DNA from: Sphingomonas yabuuchiae
GTDB taxonomy: Bacteria > Pseudomonadota > Alphaproteobacteria > Sphingomonadales > Sphingomonadaceae
Assembly: GCF_001477495.1 (NCBI RefSeq)
Contig: NZ_LDTF01000004.1
Coordinates: 62,001 to 126,000, forward strand
Reading direction: 5' to 3'
DNA length: 64,000 nucleotides
Part shown: positions 17,186 to 25,776 of the stretch, piece after piece
How the letters are laid out: the number at the start of each line of letters is the position of its first letter
Numbering within the stretch: the stretch's first letter is position 1
The notes under the pieces: generated by a model
Seen by the model: the letters and a program-made list of their open reading frames with translations, nothing else
Told to the model about the DNA's origin: nothing
Databases searched by the model: none
Translations under genes and position numbers: made by a program

Positions 17186-17899
17186 TCAGAGACGCCCGAA
17201 CACCGCCTCGAACCCCGCACGATCGCCGGCGGCCAGCAGCCGCGCCTGTTCCAGCCAGCGGTCGCGCGCCATGCGGCCCGAAAAGGCCCCGAGCTGCGCG
17301 TCGAGCGCCTGTGCCTGCGCCTCGCTGAGCGCCGCCATGTCGCCGACCGTGGTGATGCCATGTTCGGCCAGCTTCTGGGTCAGCTTGGGGCCCAGGCCCT
17401 TGAGCAGCGTGATCGGCTGATCCTCCGGGCGCGCCGGTTCGGCGGGCGCTTCGGTAAGGGCGGGCGCGGCTTCGGCGGCCGGGCTGGCGGTCATCGGCGC
17501 GGCGGCGGCGACCGGTTCGTCGTTCAGCGGCTCGTCCGCGATTACCGGCTCCTCGGGCGCGCTCGGCGTCGGCATGACCGGGGCAGGCGGCGGCGGTGCG
17601 GCCGGGGCGGGAGCCGGTGCAGGCGTAGGCGCGGGCGTCGGGCTCGCCTTGGGCTCGGTCAGCGAGGCTTCGCTGATCGGCTTGCGGTCGGGCTGGCGCA
17701 CCGACAGCCCGGCTTCCTGCGCGTTTTCCTCCACCCGGCGGGCGGCCTCTTTGCGCCGGTGCTTCAGGCGCATCCCGACCACGATCATCGCGATCGCCGC
17801 CAGCGCGACGATGGCGAGCAGGACGAAATGGATGGTCGTGATCGCCGCCACGCCATCGGGGATGAGGCTTGTCGCCGGTGCTGCGGTCGTATCGTTCAT
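17186..17899 (-). CDS. membrane-anchored helix-hairpin-helix protein with Pro/Ala-rich linker
   Basis: The 237-residue protein has one TM helix (IHFVLLAIVALAAIAMIVVGM, about residues 23-43) and a basic juxtamembrane stretch (RLKHRRKEAARRV). A long low-complexity Pro/Ala linker follows (about 85-155). The C-terminal domain contains ITLLKGLGPKLTQKLAEHGITTVGDMAAL, a helix-hairpin-helix DNA-binding type motif seen in 'flap endonuclease-1-like' proteins and DUF4332. Linkers like this place a small domain away from the membrane. It is 63 bp downstream of purD and probably shares its transcript. Function unknown. Confidence 0.8.
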   Translation of the reverse strand: MNDTTAAPATSLIPDGVAAITTIHFVLLAIVALAAIAMIVVGMRLKHRRKEAARRVEENAQEAGLSVRQPDRKPISEASLTEPKASPTPAPTPAPAPAPAAPPPPAPVMPTPSAPEEPVIADEPLNDEPVAAAAPMTASPAAEAAPALTEAPAEPARPEDQPITLLKGLGPKLTQKLAEHGITTVGDMAALSEAQAQALDAQLGAFSGRMARDRWLEQARLLAAGDRAGFEAVFGRL

Positions 17900-17962
17900 G
17901 GTGCTACCCTATTGTCCGCCGATTGGCCCCGAGACCCGCGTCGCGAGGCCCAATCATTGGGA

Positions 17963-19240
17963 TCAAGCCTCGGTTCCCGCTTCGCGCGCAACCTCGCGCC
18001 AGCCGATGTCGCGGCGGCAGAAGCCGTCGGGGAAGCGGATCGCATCGACCGCGCGATAGGCGGCGGCCTGCGCCTCGCCCACCGTCGCGGCGCTGGCGGT
18101 CACGGCCAGCACGCGGCCGCCGCTGGCGACCAGCTGTTCGCCGTCCATCCTGGTCCCCGCCTGGAACACCACCGCGCCGGTCGCCTCTGCCGCGTCGATT
18201 GCGTCGATGGCCCCGCCCGCCTTGGGCGTGCCGGGATAGCCCGCCGCTGCCATGACGACGGTCAGCGCCGGATCGTCCGAGAAAGCGGGGGCAGGCAGTT
18301 CGGCCAGCCGCCCCTCGGCCACCGCCAGCATCACCGCGAGCAGGTCGCCCTGGAAACGCAGCATCAGCACCTGGCATTCGGGATCGCCGAACCGCGCATT
18401 ATATTCGATCAGCTTCGGTCCCTGCTCGGTCAGCATCAGCCCGGCATAGAGTACGCCCGAAAAGGGCGTTCCCTCGGCCCGCAGCGTGTCCACGGTGGGC
18501 CGCACGATCCGGTCGATCGCCTGGGCTTCCAGCTCGGGCGTCAGGATGCGCGCGGGGCTGTAGGCGCCCATGCCGCCGGTATTGGGGCCGGTATCGCCGT
18601 CGCCGACCCGCTTGTGATCCTGTGCCGAGCCGAAGGGCAGGAGCGCCTCGCCATCGGTCAGGACGAACAGGCTCGCCTCCTCGCCCTCCAGGAATTCCTC
18701 GATGACCACCTCGGCGCCGGGGACCGAGAACAGGTCGGTGATCGCGCCTTCCGCCTCGGCCTTGGTGAAGGCGACGGTCACGCCCTTGCCCGCCGCCAGG
18801 CCATCCGCCTTGATGACGACCGGCATGCCGAAGGTGCCGGCAAGCGCGGCTTGCGCCTCCGCCAGCGTGTTCACGCGGACATAACCGGCGGTCGGGATGT
18901 CGGCGCGGCGGCACAGGTCCTTGGTAAAGCCCTTCGACCCCTCCAGTTGCGCGGCGGCCTTGCTCGGCCCGAACACGGGGATGCCTTCGGCGCGCAGCGA
19001 ATCGGCCAGCCCGTCGACCAGCGGTGCCTCGGGGCCGACCACGACCAGGCCGATGGCATGGTCCTTCACGAACGCCACCACGGCGGCGTGATCGGTCGCG
19101 TTCAGCGCGACGCAGGACGCATGCGCGGCGATACCGGGGTTGCCGGGCGCGGCGTAGAGCGTATCTAACCCGTTCGACTGTGCCAGCTTCCACGCCAGCG
19201 CGTGTTCGCGGCCACCCGATCCCAGCAGCAGGACGTTCAT
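17963..19240 (-). CDS. purD: phosphoribosylamine-glycine ligase (GAR synthetase)
   Basis: PurD makes glycinamide ribonucleotide from phosphoribosylamine, glycine and ATP in purine synthesis. The 425-residue ATP-grasp enzyme begins [22 protein letters not shown], has [11 protein letters not shown], the ATP-grasp core ([13 protein letters not shown]) and the C-terminal [14 protein letters not shown] motif near residue 290, all at full length. Its ATG and the xseA ATG overlap in the tetranucleotide CATG, so the two genes diverge with no intergenic space. Promoters must therefore lie inside each other's coding sequence. Confidence 0.96.
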   Translation of the reverse strand: MNVLLLGSGGREHALAWKLAQSNGLDTLYAAPGNPGIAAHASCVALNATDHAAVVAFVKDHAIGLVVVGPEAPLVDGLADSLRAEGIPVFGPSKAAAQLEGSKGFTKDLCRRADIPTAGYVRVNTLAEAQAALAGTFGMPVVIKADGLAAGKGVTVAFTKAEAEGAITDLFSVPGAEVVIEEFLEGEEASLFVLTDGEALLPFGSAQDHKRVGDGDTGPNTGGMGAYSPARILTPELEAQAIDRIVRPTVDTLRAEGTPFSGVLYAGLMLTEQGPKLIEYNARFGDPECQVLMLRFQGDLLAVMLAVAEGRLAELPAPAFSDDPALTVVMAAAGYPGTPKAGGAIDAIDAAEATGAVVFQAGTRMDGEQLVASGGRVLAVTASAATVGEAQAAAYRAVDAIRFPDGFCRRDIGWREVAREAGTEA

Positions 19241-20660
19241 GCCCGATCCTTATCCCTATGACGAAAGTGCGAGGCTGGTAGCCGAGGAGATCGCCGGCGA
19301 CAACGCACTCGCGCTGTCGGTCGGCGAACTCAGCCTGAAGCTGAAGCGGATGGTGGAGGGCGAATTCGGCCATGTCCGCCTGCGCGGCGAGATTTCGGGC
19401 TATAAGCGCGCGACCTCGGGCCATGTCTATATGAGCCTGAAGGACGAGAATGCGGTCATCGACGCGGTGATGTGGAAGGGCGCGGCGAACACGCTGCCCT
19501 TCCAGCCGCAGGATGGGATCGAGGTGATCGCCACTGGCCGCCTGACCACCTTTCCCGGCCGGTCCAAATACCAGATCGTCGTCGAACGGATGGAATTGGC
19601 GGGTGCCGGCGCGCTGATGGCGCTGTTCGAGAAGTTGAAGGCGAAACTGGCGGGCGAGGGGCTGTTCGCGCGCGAACGGAAAAAGCCGCTTCCCTTCATG
19701 CCGCCGGTGATCGGCGTCGTCACCTCGCCCACGGGCGCGGTGATCCGCGACATTCTCCACCGGCTGGAGGATCGCTGCCCGACCCATGTCATCGTCTGGC
19801 CGGTCAAGGTGCAGGGCACAGGATCGGCGGACGAGGTCGCCGCGGCCATCCGGAGCTTCGATGCGATTCAGCCCGGCGGCCCGGTGCCGCGCCCCGATCT
19901 GGTCATCGTGGCGCGTGGCGGCGGCTCGATCGAGGATCTCTGGTCGTTCAACGAGGAGATCGTCGTGCGCGCCGTCGCCGAATGCTCGATCCCGATCATC
20001 TCGGCGGTGGGGCATGAAACCGACACGACGTTGTGCGACTATGCCGCCGACCTGCGCGCGCCGACCCCGACGGCGGCGGCGGAGATCGCGGTGCCGGTGC
20101 TCGCCGACCTGCGCCTGACGGTCGCCAGCCATCGCCAGCGTACCGAGCGCTGTGCACGCCGCTATGTCGAGCGGGGCCGCGAGCGACTGGAGGCGATGGC
20201 GCGGCTGCTGCCCAAGCGCGACCAGTTGCTGGGCCCCCAGCGCCAGCGTGCGGACGAGGCAGGCGCGCGGTTGGACCGCGGGCTGGAGCGGCGGGTGACG
20301 CTGGCACGCGGTGGCCTCGACCGGGCGGGCGCGGCGCTGCGGCCCGCGATCCTCGAGCGCCAGGTCGAGCGCGGGCGCGACCGGCTGGCCTCGACCTGGC
20401 GGCTGGTCCAGTCGCTCAACCCCGATCGTATCCTGGAGCGCGGCTATGCCCGCATCACCGCGCGACCGGGCGGCGAGACCCTGTCTTCGGCGGAAGCGGC
20501 GCGGGCGGCGGACATGCTGACCCTGCGGTTCCGCGACGGTACCGTGGACGTGGCGGTGGAGGCAGCCGGGCTTGAGCGGGCCGCCGCCAAAACCTATGAC
20601 AAGCCCAGGCGGGAGCAGCAGCCCAAACAGGACAAGCCGGATCAGCCGACGCTCCTTTGA
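19239..20660 (+). CDS. xseA: exodeoxyribonuclease VII large subunit
   Basis: This 473-residue XseA has an N-terminal OB-fold ([25 protein letters not shown]), the catalytic-region segments [41 protein letters not shown] and [28 protein letters not shown], and a long charged coiled coil from about residue 300. With XseB it degrades single-stranded DNA. XseB is not in the window. The start at 19239 overlaps purD by 2 bp in opposite orientation. The DUF2093 gene follows 17 bp downstream. Confidence 0.96.
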   Translation: MPDPYPYDESARLVAEEIAGDNALALSVGELSLKLKRMVEGEFGHVRLRGEISGYKRATSGHVYMSLKDENAVIDAVMWKGAANTLPFQPQDGIEVIATGRLTTFPGRSKYQIVVERMELAGAGALMALFEKLKAKLAGEGLFARERKKPLPFMPPVIGVVTSPTGAVIRDILHRLEDRCPTHVIVWPVKVQGTGSADEVAAAIRSFDAIQPGGPVPRPDLVIVARGGGSIEDLWSFNEEIVVRAVAECSIPIISAVGHETDTTLCDYAADLRAPTPTAAAEIAVPVLADLRLTVASHRQRTERCARRYVERGRERLEAMARLLPKRDQLLGPQRQRADEAGARLDRGLERRVTLARGGLDRAGAALRPAILERQVERGRDRLASTWRLVQSLNPDRILERGYARITARPGGETLSSAEAARAADMLTLRFRDGTVDVAVEAAGLERAAAKTYDKPRREQQPKQDKPDQPTLL

Positions 20661-20677
20661 CCCCGAAAGAGACCACC

Positions 20678-20878
20678 ATGCTGATGTCGAACACCGATCG
20701 CCCCGCGCGGCTTCACTATATGGCCAATGGCTTTCGCGTTCTGTCGCCGGGCGATCATGTCGTCTGCGCGGTGACGGGGCGGCGCATTGCGCTCGAAGAC
20801 CTGAAATATTGGAGCGCGGCGCGGCAGGAAGCCTATGCCGATGCGGACGCGACCGCCAAGGTGCTCGGCCCGCAATGA
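20678..20878 (+). CDS. DUF2093 protein
   Basis: A 66-residue protein matching the DUF2093 family: RLHYMANGFRVLSPGDHVVCAVTGRRIALEDLKYWSAARQEAY. The YW-x-x-x-RQEAY ending is characteristic of this alphaproteobacterial family, which has no known function. ATG at 20678 is 17 bp after xseA and its stop overlaps the M23 peptidase start by 4 nt (ATGA), so xseA, DUF2093 and the peptidase probably form one operon. Confidence 0.88.
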   Translation: MLMSNTDRPARLHYMANGFRVLSPGDHVVCAVTGRRIALEDLKYWSAARQEAYADADATAKVLGPQ

Positions 20879-21756
20879 GGGCTTGGGGCGGAGCCGTTGC
20901 GTTGCTGCTCGCCGGATGCGTGGCACCGGCCGAGCCCATGGCGGCACCCGCCACCACCCCGGCTCCACGCCCCGCTCCAGCCCCTGTCGCCATTCCCCTG
21001 ACCCCGTTCCGCTGGACCGGACAGCCCAGCCAGGGCGGCTTGATCCACGGGCAGGCCCCGACCGGGGCGGTGTCGGTGACGCTCGACGGACAAGCCTTGC
21101 CGTTGGCCCCGGACGGCGCATTTTTGGCCGGATTCGACCGTGACGCAGGGCCATCGGCCGAGCTGATCGCCAGCCTGTCCGACGGGCGTCAGGTGCGCCA
21201 GCCGCTGACCATCGCGCCGCGCGCCTGGCGGATCGAGCGGCTGGACACACTGCCCAAATATCCCGTCCCCGATCCCGAATTGCAGCGGCTGCGGCCCCCC
21301 GAACTCGCCCGGATTCGCGCCGCCCGCGCGCTGGCGACCGATGCGCAGGGCTGGCGCCAGACGCTGGCATGGCCGGTGAAGGGGCGCATCTCGGGCCTGT
21401 TCGGCGCGCAGCGCGTCTATCGTGGCGAGCCGGGCAGCTATCATTCGGGCACCGACGTCGCGGCCTCGACCGGCACCATCGTCCGCGCACCCGCCGACGG
21501 GGTCGTGATCCTGGCGGCCGAGCAGCCCTTCACGCTGGAGGGGCATCTGCTGATGCTCGATCACGGCCAGGGGCTGAACAGCGCCTTCCTGCACCTGTCG
21601 CGGATCGATGTCCGCGTCGGCGAACATGTCCGCCAGGGCCAGCCGATCGGCGCGGTCGGCGCCACGGGCCGCGTCACCGGCCCGCACCTCCACTGGAGCC
21701 TGCAATGGCGCGGCCGCAAGCTCGACCCGCTGCTGGTGACGGGGCCGATGCCGTGA
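20875..21756 (+). CDS. M23 family lipoprotein metallopeptidase
   Basis: This 293-residue lipoprotein has lipobox LLAGC with Cys15 and a Pro/Ala linker to about residue 45. The C-terminal LytM/M23 domain has zinc ligands visible as H190-x3-D194 (SYHSGTDVAA) and H271/H273 (GPHLHW). It would cut peptidoglycan cross-bridges in the periplasm, attached to the outer membrane. The central region (YPVPDPELQRLRPPELARIRAA) is conserved in related endopeptidases. Its start is coupled to DUF2093. Confidence 0.93.
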   Translation: MRAWGGAVALLLAGCVAPAEPMAAPATTPAPRPAPAPVAIPLTPFRWTGQPSQGGLIHGQAPTGAVSVTLDGQALPLAPDGAFLAGFDRDAGPSAELIASLSDGRQVRQPLTIAPRAWRIERLDTLPKYPVPDPELQRLRPPELARIRAARALATDAQGWRQTLAWPVKGRISGLFGAQRVYRGEPGSYHSGTDVAASTGTIVRAPADGVVILAAEQPFTLEGHLLMLDHGQGLNSAFLHLSRIDVRVGEHVRQGQPIGAVGATGRVTGPHLHWSLQWRGRKLDPLLVTGPMP

Positions 21757-21760
21757 CGGG

Positions 21761-22306
21761 TTATTCGACCCGTTCGATCCGCACCGCCAGATTATCGTCG
21801 AACGATGCCCGGAAGCTGCCCATCGCCGCCTTGAAGATGCGCACGGACTGACCGACCTCGGGATCGAATCGGGCTTTTTCGGTGGTGCGCCATACACCGC
21901 CCTGTTCCAGCCAGACGGTCCATTGGTCGCGACCATAACGGGCCAGCCGGACCACTTTGGAGCGGACTTCCCGAATCTCGGGTTCCTTGGCCTCGTCGCG
22001 ACCGAACAGCTGGATCTCGGGAAGGCGCAGGCCAAACAGGGATTGCCGCTTCTGGCGGACCTCGCCGCGGTCGAGGACGACCATCTGTCGGTCGTTCCGA
22101 GCCTTGGCCAGCGCCGTCGCCGCCTGGTCGAAACAGGCCAGCCGCTGCCCCGCATCGCCGATCGCCCGACAGGCGGTGATTTTGTCGATCAGTAGCGCCG
22201 ATTGGCCGGTGTCCGCCGCGTCCTGCGCCGCGACCGGACCCGCACCTATGGTTGTCGACGCTAAGAATATGACAAATATGGACTTTGTGGATGTCATTGC
22301 CTTCAT
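21761..22306 (-). CDS. exported protein of unknown function
   Basis: The 181-residue protein begins with a signal peptide (MKAMTSTKSIFVIFLASTTIG, cleavage near VAA/QDAA). It carries a motif CRAIGDAGQRLACFDQAATAL near residues 46-66. Such C-x-x-I-x(2-4)-RLACFD motifs recur in several unrelated envelope proteins, including some secretion-associated ones. The C-terminal half (QWTVWLEQGGVWRT) looks like a small beta domain. It converges with the M23 peptidase gene, leaving 4 bp between stops. Confidence 0.7.
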   Translation of the reverse strand: MKAMTSTKSIFVIFLASTTIGAGPVAAQDAADTGQSALLIDKITACRAIGDAGQRLACFDQAATALAKARNDRQMVVLDRGEVRQKRQSLFGLRLPEIQLFGRDEAKEPEIREVRSKVVRLARYGRDQWTVWLEQGGVWRTTEKARFDPEVGQSVRIFKAAMGSFRASFDDNLAVRIERVE

Positions 22307-22331
22307 TTTCGCCCTTTGCCCTTCCTGCCGC

Positions 22332-22350
22332 CTGACACGTCCTGTGTCAG
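22332..22350. promoter_or_regulatory. candidate operator upstream of TBDR 1
   Basis: CTGACAC-GTCCT-GTGTCAG is a perfect 7-bp inverted repeat with a 5-nt spacer. It lies 26 bp upstream of the minus-strand unknown gene and 170 bp upstream of TBDR 1, in an AT-richer divergent region. It is the only such palindrome in this 213-bp gap. Confidence 0.45.
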
Positions 22351-22519
22351 TTTTGTCACTAGATTGCGAAAAGCTGCGTCATTTTCGTTATTTCTGCGTG
22401 TTAGATTGTTGCCTGATGTCAGAACTATTGCATAAACCTTAACCCAGTCGATGGCGCGCGTCTCCCGCGTGAACATCGCCGATCCGCGAAGACGGATGAA
22501 CAAAAAAAGGGGTTAGAAT

Positions 22520-25408
22520 ATGAAGGGAATGCGTTCGCGCTTGCTCGCAACGACGTTCATGCTGGGTGCCTTCGCGGTCGGCACCGCAGCCCAGGCGCAG
22601 ACCGCGCCTGCCACCGGCGGTAACGCCGACGTCACCACCGCACCCACGACGCAGCAACCCGAAGGCGGCGAAGTCGTCGTCACCGGTTCGCGCATCGCGC
22701 GCCGTGACCTGCAGACGGCTGCCCCGATCGCGGTCGTCGGTCAGGAAGAGTTCCAGCTTTCGGGTACGGTCAATGTCGAGCAGGTCATCAACACCCTGCC
22801 GCAGGTGATTCCGGGGTCGACCGCTTTCTCGAACAATCCGGGCGGCGGTGTATCGACCTTGAACCTGCGTGGCCTCGGCTCGCAGCGGACGATGGTCCTG
22901 GTCAACGGCCGTCGCTGGGTTTCTTATGACACCTCGCAGGTCGTCGACCTGAACACCATCCCGTCCTTCCTGCTCGAAGGCGTTGACGTTGTGACCGGCG
23001 GCGCATCGGCCGTGTATGGCTCGGACGCGCTGGCTGGCGTCGTCAACTTCCGCCTCCGCAACAACCTGAACGGCGTGATCGCGGGTGGCCAGTACGGCAT
23101 CACCGAGCGTGGCGATGGCCGCCGTTACGAAGGTTATGTTGCGATCGGCGGCGAGCTGGGCGATCGTGGCCATGCGACGGTCTATGGCGAATATTACAAT
23201 CGTGCCTCGATCCTCCAGGGCGCGCGTGGCTTTTCGAGCGTCGCGCAGCAAGAGAATTTCGACGCGAACGGCAATCCGACCGGTCTGTTTCCCGGCGGTT
23301 CGTCGACCACGCCGAACGGTCGTGTGACCTCGACCTATGGTTCGTCCGTGTGCCCGACCGGCAACGTCTTCTGCTCGCCGGGCGCCTTTTTCACCGCCCC
23401 GGGCGTCAGCCGCCGTCGTACGCCGACCGATCTCTACAATTACGCGGTCGATAACTACCTGATGGTTCCGCAGGAGCGTTACCTGCTTGGTGGCTATGCC
23501 GATTACGAGTTCAAGGATGGTCACACCGCCTATGTCGAGGCGACCTTCGTAAACAATCGCGTGGCGAACGAGCTGGCACCGACCCCGGTGACGGGCACGT
23601 ATCAGGTCAATATCAACTCCGTGTCACAGTTCCTGTCGGCGAACGACGTGGCCGCGCTCCGTGCGCTGGATGCTATCGCGACGACCGGCAACACGGTGGG
23701 TGACGGTATCGTCCCGCTGTCGGTCCAGCGTCGCGTCAATGAGACCGGTTCGCGCAACTCGCTAGACGAGCGCAACGCGTTCCGCCTGCTGGTCGGCGTT
23801 CGTGGCGCGATCACGGATGCTCTCAACTACGACGCGTATTACTCCTACGCGCGTACCCGCAACTCGAACATCCAGGCCGGCAACATCTCCAAGTCGGCGT
23901 TCAGCGCTGGCCTGAACGGTACGGCAACCCCGATCAACGTCTTCGGTCCGGGCACGCTGACCCGGGCGATGGTCGATCAGATCTCGATCGTCGCGCAGAA
24001 CAGCGACATGTCGGTGCTGCAGGTGGCCAACGCCTCGGTATCGGGGTCGCTGTTCAACCTGGGCCTGGGCGCTGGCGATGTGGCGTTCGCCTTGGGTGGC
24101 GAATATCGCAAGATGTCGGCGGAGTTTGTGCCGGATACGGCCCTGTCGTCGGGTGACGTGATCGGTTTCAACGCGGGCGACCCCACCAGCGGCAGCTACA
24201 ATGTCAAGGAAGTCTTTGGCGAGTTGCGCGTTCCGATCGTGTCGGATCGCCCATTCTTCCACCGCCTCGAACTGGGTGGCGCAGGCCGCTACTCCAGCTA
24301 CTCGCTGAACGGCGTGGGTAACGTCTGGACCTATGCGGCCGACGCGCAGTGGGCGCCGATCCGCGACATCACGTTCCGCGCTCAGTATCAGCGCGCGGTT
24401 CGTGCGCCGAACATCGCCGAACTGTATCAGGGTGCAGCGGTCAACTTCCCGACCGCGACCGATCCCTGCTCGCTGGCTTCGGCGGCAACCAACGCCACGA
24501 TTCGCAATCTCTGCATCGCGACCGGCGTTCCTGCATCGGCGGTTGGTCAGAGCAGCACCCAGCTCAACTCGCAGATCCAGGGCGTTTTCGGTGGCAACCC
24601 GAACCTGAAGCAGGAAGTGTCGGACAGCATCACCGCGGGTGCGGTGTTCCAGCCGTCCTTCATCCGCGGGCTGACGATCAAGGCCGACTATTTCAATATC
24701 AAGGTCAAGGATGCGATCAGCACCTTTGGCGGTGGTCTCGGCAATTCGCTTAGCCTCTGCTATAATACCTTCCAGAGCATCAGCAGCCCGTATTGCCAAG
24801 TCTTCCTTGGCAAGAGAAATGCGCTGGGTCAGTTCGATGGTGAAAACCTTCCGTCGCTGCTGAACGCCAACGTCGGTAAGCTGGAAGTGGAGGGTGTCGA
24901 CTTTGCCGTGGATTACGCCACCAAGCTCGGTTTCTCGGTTTTTGGTGGAGAGCAGGCCAGCCGTCTGAACTTCTCGTTCCAGGGCACTTACACCGGTAAG
25001 AACACCCTGACGCCGGTCGCCACTGCGCCCGACTTGAACAATAAGTGCGCGGGAGCCTTTGGCGCGCTGGCGTGCGGAAATCCGACACCGCGTTGGAAGT
25101 GGGCGAGCCGTGCATCGCTGCTCGACGGCCCGACGACCATCAGCATGCGGTGGCGCCACCTGTCGGGCGTTCGTGACGACGATCCCGACACGACCTACTT
25201 CGTCGAGCGTATCCCCGCATATGACGTGTTTGACCTGACCTTCGCCTTCGATGTCACCAACAACATGAACTTTGCGATCGGCGTGAATAACCTGTTCGAC
25301 AAGAAGCCAAAGGTTCTTGGCCTGAATCAGGAACAGTCGAACACCTATCCGGGCGTCTATGACGTACTGGGTCGCGACTTCTTCGCCTCGGTACGTTTTA
25401 CCTTCTAA
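22520..25408 (+). CDS. TonB-dependent receptor 1
   Basis: This outer-membrane active transporter has about 962 residues. A signal peptide (LLATTFMLGAFAVGTAAQAQ) is followed by a short Thr/Pro linker, the TonB-box-like EVVVTGSRIARRDLQ, a plug domain (QVINTLPQVIPGS, LNLRGLGSQRTMVLVNGRRW, VVTGGASAVYGSDALAGVVNF) and a beta barrel ending in ..DFFASVRFTF with the terminal aromatic. The family imports siderophores, cobalamin, sugars or oligopeptides; the substrate cannot be inferred. AGGGG lies 7 nt before the ATG. It is the first of three receptors here. Confidence 0.93.
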   Translation: MKGMRSRLLATTFMLGAFAVGTAAQAQTAPATGGNADVTTAPTTQQPEGGEVVVTGSRIARRDLQTAAPIAVVGQEEFQLSGTVNVEQVINTLPQVIPGSTAFSNNPGGGVSTLNLRGLGSQRTMVLVNGRRWVSYDTSQVVDLNTIPSFLLEGVDVVTGGASAVYGSDALAGVVNFRLRNNLNGVIAGGQYGITERGDGRRYEGYVAIGGELGDRGHATVYGEYYNRASILQGARGFSSVAQQENFDANGNPTGLFPGGSSTTPNGRVTSTYGSSVCPTGNVFCSPGAFFTAPGVSRRRTPTDLYNYAVDNYLMVPQERYLLGGYADYEFKDGHTAYVEATFVNNRVANELAPTPVTGTYQVNINSVSQFLSANDVAALRALDAIATTGNTVGDGIVPLSVQRRVNETGSRNSLDERNAFRLLVGVRGAITDALNYDAYYSYARTRNSNIQAGNISKSAFSAGLNGTATPINVFGPGTLTRAMVDQISIVAQNSDMSVLQVANASVSGSLFNLGLGAGDVAFALGGEYRKMSAEFVPDTALSSGDVIGFNAGDPTSGSYNVKEVFGELRVPIVSDRPFFHRLELGGAGRYSSYSLNGVGNVWTYAADAQWAPIRDITFRAQYQRAVRAPNIAELYQGAAVNFPTATDPCSLASAATNATIRNLCIATGVPASAVGQSSTQLNSQIQGVFGGNPNLKQEVSDSITAGAVFQPSFIRGLTIKADYFNIKVKDAISTFGGGLGNSLSLCYNTFQSISSPYCQVFLGKRNALGQFDGENLPSLLNANVGKLEVEGVDFAVDYATKLGFSVFGGEQASRLNFSFQGTYTGKNTLTPVATAPDLNNKCAGAFGALACGNPTPRWKWASRASLLDGPTTISMRWRHLSGVRDDDPDTTYFVERIPAYDVFDLTFAFDVTNNMNFAIGVNNLFDKKPKVLGLNQEQSNTYPGVYDVLGRDFFASVRFTF

Positions 25409-25409
25409 A

Positions 25410-25471
25410 CCTTCGTTCTGACCCACGAAGGAAGGGGCGGTGGACCTAAGGGTCCGCCGCCCCTTTTTTTT
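25410..25471 (+). terminator. two-hairpin 3' end of TBDR 1
   Basis: A first hairpin pairs CCTTCGT (25410) with ACGAAGG around an 8-nt loop, starting just after the stop codon. A second, the real terminator, pairs GGGGCGGTGGACC with GGTCCGCCGCCCC (one T-G pair) at 25434-25463 and is followed by eight T. Confidence 0.9.
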
Positions 25472-25663
25472 GGCCCATGCCAGTCCGGTGGCAAATGGCT
25501 GAAGGCCAAAATAGGCCAAAAATATTGTCGCAAAATGTATCAGCGGCATCGCATCCAGCGCCTCCCGCAATCGATATCACGGCATTGCGTAAGAGTGGAT
25601 GTCGCATCTGTCATGACGTAACGCGTGGTTGGCCGTTGCATTTTTCCCATCTTTACAACGGCA

Positions 25664-25703
25664 CTGCTCCGTACCAATCAAGCAACATTCGGTTACGGAG
25701 CAG
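25664..25703 (+). promoter_or_regulatory. 5' leader hairpin upstream of TBDR 2
   Basis: CTGCTCCGTA and TACGGAGCAG form a perfect 10-bp stem around a 20-nt loop, with a further CC/GG pair possible. The hairpin ends 73 nt before the ATG, within a probable 5' untranslated region. It could be an RNA switch, an RNA-binding site or a DNA operator. The other 300 bp of the gap after TBDR 1 hold no gene. Confidence 0.5.
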
Positions 25704-25776
25704 AAATTCCGTTTCATGAAGTTGGGTAGACCGGCGAGCCGAAATCGGACGTCGGACGGGAAAAGGGGTATAGACC

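Noticed and set aside
18399..20993. Minus-strand open frame of about 864 codons across purD and xseA
   Set aside because: It is antisense to xseA and out of frame with purD, with no recognisable domain. Both real genes are strongly conserved families.
22303..22503. Minus-strand 66-codon frame upstream of TBDR 1
   Set aside because: It has a TTG start without a ribosome site, spans the AT-rich promoter region, and shows no hydrophobic or domain pattern.
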